Below, piece by piece: positions 58,228 to 64,000 of a DNA stretch of 64,000 nt. Each line of letters begins with the position of its first letter. Position 1 is the first letter of the stretch. The notes under the pieces are model-generated. The model saw only the letters and a program-made list of their open reading frames with translations, did not search any database and was not told the DNA's origin. The DNA is from Trifolium pratense. Its lineage: Eukaryota; Streptophyta; Magnoliopsida; Fabales; Fabaceae. The stretch covers positions 44,578,001 to 44,642,000 of the forward strand of contig NC_060060.1 of NCBI RefSeq assembly GCF_020283565.1. The letters are read 5' to 3'. The position numbers and the translations under genes were made by a program.

Positions 58228-59371
58228 TTATCTCCAACCTGGACATTACAAAAAGTGTTAGTTGACTAACGAATAGCCACATGTCAGCACCATGATGGAT
58301 TTTAAACAAAAATATTTATTAATAAAGATTTTTTATTTATATTAAAAATCAGAAAATAAAAACCCTACCGCTCAATCATTTTCTTTCTTCTGTAGATTAT
58401 TGCAAAAACCGAACGCACCGAAAAATCCAAAGTAGATAGAAGACCTTCAGCAACGTAGTATATGAAGAGTCTTCTTCATTGGCAAAGGACTGACTATAGT
58501 GATTTGATATATCTGCAAAACGAGAATGATGTACGAGGAAGATCGTATCGGGATACGGTGCTGGGGGGGAAAATGGAATGGTGAGGGCCAGAGTCGAGGT
58601 TTTGAGGAGATCGCTGGGGAAGAATTGCGATTGTCCTGCCATTGTGCTATCTAAGGTGAGAATCTATAGACATTTCTTGTAACATAATCGATCAATTTGG
58701 TCCGGTGGTATTGACTTGGGACTTGGGAGTGTACTCATCCTCAAGGTCTCATGTTCGATTCTCTCTGGTGCCAATTTGGTGGTGGGGGGCTACTCTAACT
58801 TTACGGTGTGTTGTTGCTTCAGGGCAATGACCTAGCATTCACAATATAATGTATTTGATCTAGGTCATAGAGATTGGATTAAGTTTTACATTGGCCGTTG
58901 TTTGCCTAACACAACCCTCTCCTTTTATCCGGGCTTCGGACCAGCTATGCATAGCAAGGCTAGCATAGGCTGGATTGTGTGACATATCATGTATACTGCC
59001 ATAAAATTTTACTTGCCCACTTTTCCAAACTTTAATGATACATCATTGTTCCAAAGTGAAGCGACAAACTCAAAGCCCATGAGTAAAGAAATTCCAAAGG
59101 GATTTTTCGAACTTCAAGTAGCTTTCCAATGCAAATAAGTGACCTACTTACTGTGACTGAACCTCATACTTGAATTAGACATTTCTGACCTTCTATGACC
59201 GAACCTGATCCTTGCATTACACATTTTGTGTGCTAAAATATTCCCTTGAACACAGGCTATATTTTGTACTTTTATCATTATATGTTTACAATCACATGTT
59301 TTGATTAATGTTGATCTCTGATTAGCAATTAACACCAAATACTGACCTTTTTTAATTTTTAATCGTCTTAG
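58228..59371. other. Left border of the Tic22-like/chromodomain duplication
   Basis: At 58380-58650 a minus-strand frame is open but unrecognised. A SINE-like piece at 58690-58795 has GGTCCGGTGGTATTGACTTG and CATGTTCGATTCTCTC. From about 58795 the sequence matches 35755 onwards in Tic22-like intron 2 (GGCCGTTGTTTGCCTAACAC is in both). Confidence 0.65.
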
Positions 59372-61070
59372 TTTCATATGTCAAAAAATTGAATATTCCA
59401 AGTGGCGTGGTGGGTGCCTGCCGTCTTGATTTAGCATATGAACATTTCAAGGTACGGTTGACTTTTTCAAATTGCAATTTGAGATGTAGTTGTGCTGGTT
59501 TGAGTTAGTGCATTTACGGGTTATATATGATCCATTATTTATTTGGTCGTTTAGAAAGACGTAGTGACGCATATACATGCAGATGGTTGTTCCAGAGAAT
59601 GAAATTGAATATGTTAATATTCTATTCTTACTTGATTTATTTTTTGTTTGATTTATAATGTTGCTCACTACATACCATGCAGGAAAAGCCTCATTTGTTC
59701 CAAACGAGAAGCAGGTATTATTTCTCTTTCATTGTTGCACATATTTTAATTTTATTTGACATTTTGACTACAATCTTTACCTATTATAAATATTTTACCT
59801 TCAGGTCAAGGCAGCTAATAAACTTCTGAAGACAATCCCTCACAATAGTGTTGGGAAAAAGGTCGATGGATATAGCAATAGCAACTACAAATGGAATTAA
59901 ACGGTACGTATTGCTCATCTAACTTGGTTTTGTGTGAATTGGTGCTGTCGTCATAGAACTTGCTTACAAGTTGTTTATTCGAAATGTAATATCAGTAAAA
60001 TGATTATTGTATATCTTGAAATCTCATTTAGAGCAGTAACTCAACAGGGATATCCCTTCTCATGTTTCTTTTACACATATAAGAATATAATTGCCATAGA
60101 CTAGCCTCCTTTTTTTTGCCATTGATTCTTCTTTGGTTTTCTTAGTTCTACAGTACTTTTAGCAGTTTTTTACAAATATTGATTTTTGATATGCTATTAT
60201 GATTTGAACTTATTTTGATTAATTATCCCATTATGTTTACTTGAAACTCGAAAGAGAAAAATGCTGATTATTATTATTTCAAGGATGACCAATTTGTTTT
60301 CTCCAATTTCCAAAATAGCAAATATTCCATTAAATTGAAGATCATCAATCAATTAGTCCTTTTGTCAATCAATTTTGATGAATCTGGATTACAAAATAAA
60401 AAGATCAGTTGAAACCATAAACAAATTTATGAAAATATACTCCATTTGAGCATGTCATTGACAACATCGATTTGGCATTTATGTCCCTTTTAGACGATGA
60501 AAGATTTAAATTGGATGACAGGCTTCAATTTGAGGGACTATTTTTCCATTTCGTAAATTTGAATGATAAATTGCCAGACCCACAATATCATGCAATAAAA
60601 TGGTGATTCACTCTTATTATTTCTGATGATTTTAAAGGACGGGCTCAAATACTATTACGTGGACTAATCTTAATAGTTGATAATAAAAAAATGAAAATAA
60701 AATCTTCTCCCAAAAATGACTGATCATGGTGAAGTGTAGTGAAGAGAAAATGAAAGAAAGAATGAAATATTTTATCCTAAAATAGTGTTATTTATGTATT
60801 TACAACATTTGCGTCAAATGAGCAAATGTAGTATTTTTTACCAAAGCAACAGAATATTTATGCCGACATTATTGCTTTGGTTTGAATAGGTATACTCCCT
60901 ACTTCTTTGATAAAAATATGCTTGATAACATTCTTGAAGAAGCTGTTGATCAACAATTCCATACATTAATCCAACCTCGGCAAATTCTGCTGCGGCGAGA
61001 TGTGGTTGATGACAACTTGGCGGCAGAAGTGGTTGAGGAAATTGCAGATAGTTTATGGGAGCCTCCAGAG
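59372..61070 (+). pseudogene. Partial Tic22-like pseudogene (exons 3-6)
   Basis: Exon equivalents are 59372-59451, 59683-59714, 59805-59903 and 60890-61070. Exon 3 is intact. Exon 4 has lost 10 bases between two TTTGTTCCAA-type repeats. Exon 5 has lost about 29 bases (the VPVFSAQNL region) and its split Trp codon is changed from TGG to CGG. Exon 6 is open (NMLDNILEEAVDQQFHTLIQ). Exons 1, 2 and 8 are missing; only the final bases of exon 7 and the start of intron 7 recur at about 63385-63475, with the donor GG changed to GT. It cannot encode a Tic22-like protein. Confidence 0.9.
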
Positions 61071-61656
61071 GTATGACTAATTTTTTGAACATTTTATTTT
61101 ATTGATTAATGAAAGTACATGGTTGTGGAAGAAATTTTCAATGTAGTGACTAGTGAGTAACAATCTGACATGGAATACAGTTTTCAATTTGAGCATTTCA
61201 ATGTATCGCCTAATTTGGTAATTGTTTGACATTCAAGTAAATGATGATGATGATGATGTTTGTTATAGAAAACAATGTTGTCAAGATCAAGATTGAACCT
61301 AGGGGGGGTTGCAACATCATAAAATATATTAAGATCCTTATTAAAAGTTATACTAATATATATATAACCTAGAGGAAAATGAGTGTTATATTTTGATTTC
61401 AGAATCCTAATCTCAGTCATTTACTTTGATCTAATGGCTGAGAATGACTTCTCTTACTCACATAAAATAGCTATTCTCACTAGATATGCCCCCATTAAAA
61501 GTAATTAACTAATAAATGATAACATTATTCAAACAAATTTAAATCTGAAGTATCGGAACCAAAACATCCCAAGTCAAAAAAAAAAAACCATAACATAAGA
61601 GACAAAGACAAAAATCTAACTACAGTAATAACCACTACCATAGCATTTAGCAGCCA

Positions 61657-63149
61657 CTACTCACTACAAACAGGCCGACCTTCAGTCCCGTTACCACCTT
61701 GCTCGTACACAACCTGCCTCCCCCAAAACTTTCCTGGTGCCAACCTTCAAAACAATGAAGAATTTTTTTTGGTTAGAAAACAAGTTATTTTAATCATAAA
61801 GTCCTATCATTAAGTCAAGTTTCTGACAACCACAGTTGTCGGCCTATGGTTATGCACAACCCATTCATATTCGTAGCAAAAGAAAACAATGCACTGCATA
61901 AATTGAAATGTCATTCGTCCTCCCCATAATTATAGAATCTAAGGAAAAACGTAAACATTGTAGAGAAGAATAAGGGATTACCTCCTCGGAAACGCTTGTG
62001 CATTATCGTCATTAGCATGGTTGGCTGTTCCAGGACTGCTGCCTTCCCCGTGCTTGCATTTGAGCTTCCGATTATTTGCTGACGAACTTGCTGACGAACT
62101 TCAAAATAATGAAGAAAAAAATATTTGTAAGAAAACATGTTATTATAATTTTAAAGTCCTGTCATAAGTCCATCTAGTTTCTGACAACCACAGTTGTCGA
62201 CATATGCTTATACAGAACTCATTCATATTCATAGCAAACACAAAACAAATACATAAATTGAAATATGTCATTCAACCTCACTCATAATTACCGAATCTAA
62301 GAAAATTATAAACCTTGTACAGAAAAATAAGTGATTACCTCTTCTCGGAAGCTTTCATAGTATCCTCTTCCGAAGCATTGGCAGACCTATCATCATGCTT
62401 GCGTTTGAGCATCCGATGCTTTTCCGATCCTTTTCTGATGTAAGAAAACATGCTATTATAATTTTTAGTTATATAGCCCTGTCATGAAGTCCAGTTTCTG
62501 ACAACCGCAGTCGTCCATGTATGATTATAGACAACACATTCATATTCATAGCAAACACAACACAAATACATAATTGAAAATATATCATTCATCATCACTC
62601 ATAATTACCGTATCTAAAGAAAAATGTAAATATTGTACAAGAGAATAAGGGATTACCTCTTCTCAAAATCTTCAACAAGATCAGCAGCACAAACTAAATT
62701 TTCTCGAGGCTCCCAAGTGTTATCTGTCTCATCCCATCCGAACCTTGAACGATAAATAAACAAAGAAATAAAATATTATTAAATATATCACATTGGCCCT
62801 TTCCCCTTCAGTTTTATCACAATCTAGCCCTACAACAAGAACAAAAACGAAAGGGGCACTCACCATTTGACCAAATACTCCACCTTACCCTGTAAAATTG
62901 CCACCAACAAAAAGAAAAGTTAGGCATAAGAAACAATTGGACAGAAAAATCATTATCATACTCCAAGACATATAAGATATAAAAAATAAAAATAAAAACG
63001 CTGGATTTAAAAAAGAAGAGAAGGAGAAACATCACCTTGCGGACCCTCTTTTGACGAATAGATTCGGCTTCATAAAAGCCATCATTGAGAGATGGAAAAT
63101 TGATGGCCGGAACACGTTTCGGAGCTTCCGAGGTTACCTTTCCAAACAT
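61657..63149 (-). CDS. LHP1-like mini chromodomain protein, copy D
   Basis: Six exons on the minus strand: 63149-63036, 62889-62864, 62743-62657, 62434-62339, 62098-61982, 61744-61657; product 175 aa, phases matching copy A. The chromodomain reads GFYEAESIRQKRVRKGKVEY, then KWFGWDETDNTWEP, with the Tyr-Trp-Trp cage. Differences from copy A: exon 5 has a tandem duplication (SSSA twice) plus a small insertion, and the last exon runs nine codons longer because copy A has a stop after GDNGA. The C-terminal half is basic and Ser-rich; there is no chromoshadow domain. Introns are short and free of large insertions, so copy D looks like the less disturbed version. Copies A, B and D share splice sites throughout. 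Confidence 0.75.
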
Positions 63150-64000
63150 CTTGCGACGAGAGAGAAAGCGAAGAAAGATCAGTATGCAGCTTTGATGAAC
63201 GTTCCGTGGTTCGGAAAAGAATTTAGTGATTCAAATTGTGGCTAGGGTTTGATTAAAACCTCATTGAAGTATAGATTAAGTAATGGGATCTGTTACTTGA
63301 CTTGTGAAGCCCTGTGCTCGAAGCAAAATCAGATTACTTGCACAAAGAAAGTGACCAAAGATATATTAAAAACTTAGAAAGAAGTTATATTCTTTGTTGT
63401 TTTTAACTAGTGGAATTTTCACTCTGCCTATTCTTAGTCCAGTGGTTTCTTGGTGATGTTTATTATATCTATATAAGTATGATCTCATATACAAGTTAAT
63501 GGAAAAAGGCGCAGAACGTTGGAAATGGGATAATCAATCTTTCTATCTTACGCAAGTTCCGCTTTTTGTTTAACATGGTTTTTGTTTTTTTCTTTTTGAA
63601 ATTGAATTTACAGCTGTGTATGACGTTATTATTATTTTTACAGTTGTGTATGACGTTATTATTAGTTTTGTTTAATAGAATATATATATTATGCAGAGAT
63701 GTTATATTCGTCTTTTAAGGAAAAACATTATAGATCCTTTTGACATAAGGATGTTAAAATTAATTCTGAACAATTCAAAGTGCAATTCATTGACATCCCT
63801 CATATTTTTAATAAAACAGTGCAGAGCGATGGATTTTAGATAGATTCATTTATAACTCAGATTCATATACCTGGTCATAAACAGATGCAACTTTTTGTAT
63901 TTGTGTTTCTCTCGCAAAGAATACGACAATGATGTTATTCTAACATTTCCGCTGTGTCTACGCAATTTCATTTCCCCTTTACATTGTTGTGACTATAGAG
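63150..64000. other. Copy D upstream region and right window edge
   Basis: 63150-63290 matches the upstream region of copies B and C (CAAATTGTGGCTAGGGTTTG). 63385-63475 matches the exon 7/intron 7 boundary of the Tic22-like gene. 63485-63660 again resembles 45378-45475 (ACATGGTTTTTG, CTGTGTATGACG repeated twice). From 63660 to the end nothing is recognised. Confidence 0.6.

Larger units (their letters stand above)
58795..63475. repeat. Segmental duplication of Tic22-like introns 2-7 with the nested gene
   Basis: The block matches 35755-38690 (Tic22-like introns 2-6 and exons 3-6), chromodomain copy A at 38693-42530 without its LTR element and long microsatellite, upstream sequence like that of copy B (45220-45480), and 47510-47620 around the exon 7 donor. 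Order and orientation are kept. Identity looks high by eye throughout. Confidence 0.85.

Noticed and set aside
1..64000. CRISPR array, operon or prokaryotic-type system
   Set aside because: Gene structure, introns and repeats are those of a plant nuclear genome; the regular repeats found are microsatellites.

Overview
This window is plant nuclear DNA. It is AT-rich, its genes have many GT-AG introns, and it carries dense tRNA-derived SINEs, MITEs and small LTR elements. The repeat signatures (including legume-type SINE heads and AGCTATAAGCTAGCTT-type MITEs) and the gene set point to a papilionoid legume, most likely Medicago. That species call is an inference; no database search was possible.

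Genes, left to right. (1) 122-1341 (+): last three exons of a DUF21/CBS (CNNM-like) membrane protein. (2) 2053-2661 (-): a two-exon secreted cysteine-rich peptide. (3) 5297-14727 (+): a complete 13-exon PrimPol primase-polymerase of 632 aa, with all catalytic and zinc-knuckle residues. (4) 18645-24730 (-): an 11-exon protein of 525 aa with a PNPOx-like FMN-binding split barrel and a DUF2470-like tail, probably plastid-targeted. (5) 26798-30842 (+): a 5-exon PPR-type protein of the At4g18975/At4g21190 class. (6) 33229-50747 (+): an 8-exon Tic22-like protein of 529 aa with a 9.3-kb intron 6. (7) 38693-42530 (-): a small LHP1-like chromodomain gene (copy A) lying antisense inside that intron. (8) 61657-63149 (-): a second intact chromodomain gene (copy D), beside a broken partial copy of Tic22-like exons 3-6.

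The most unusual part is 33-63 kb. An internal segment of the Tic22-like gene, together with its nested antisense chromodomain gene, is duplicated downstream (about 58.8-63.5 kb). Intron 6 also holds two broken chromodomain copies arranged head to head (B and C), forming a 416-bp-arm palindrome around a SINE. Copy A carries a Ty3-type gag-only LTR element with 5-bp target duplications, and copy D preserves the empty site. Copy A also has a roughly 460-bp (AAAAAC)n expansion that B and D lack. Chromodomain proteins of the LHP1 type bind methylated histone H3, so a palindrome matching the promoter and first exon of the intact copies is a plausible small-RNA source acting on them (inference).

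Most of the remaining sequence is transposon-derived. It includes two related MULE-type elements with 9-bp target duplications in PrimPol introns, nested hAT-type elements with 8-bp duplications, a Helitron with a classic hairpin and CTAG end inside a hAT element, SINEs with 10-14-bp duplications, a truncated LINE, and three minute A-tailed insertions with 15-17-bp duplications. No rRNA genes, CRISPR arrays or convincing functional tRNA genes are present.
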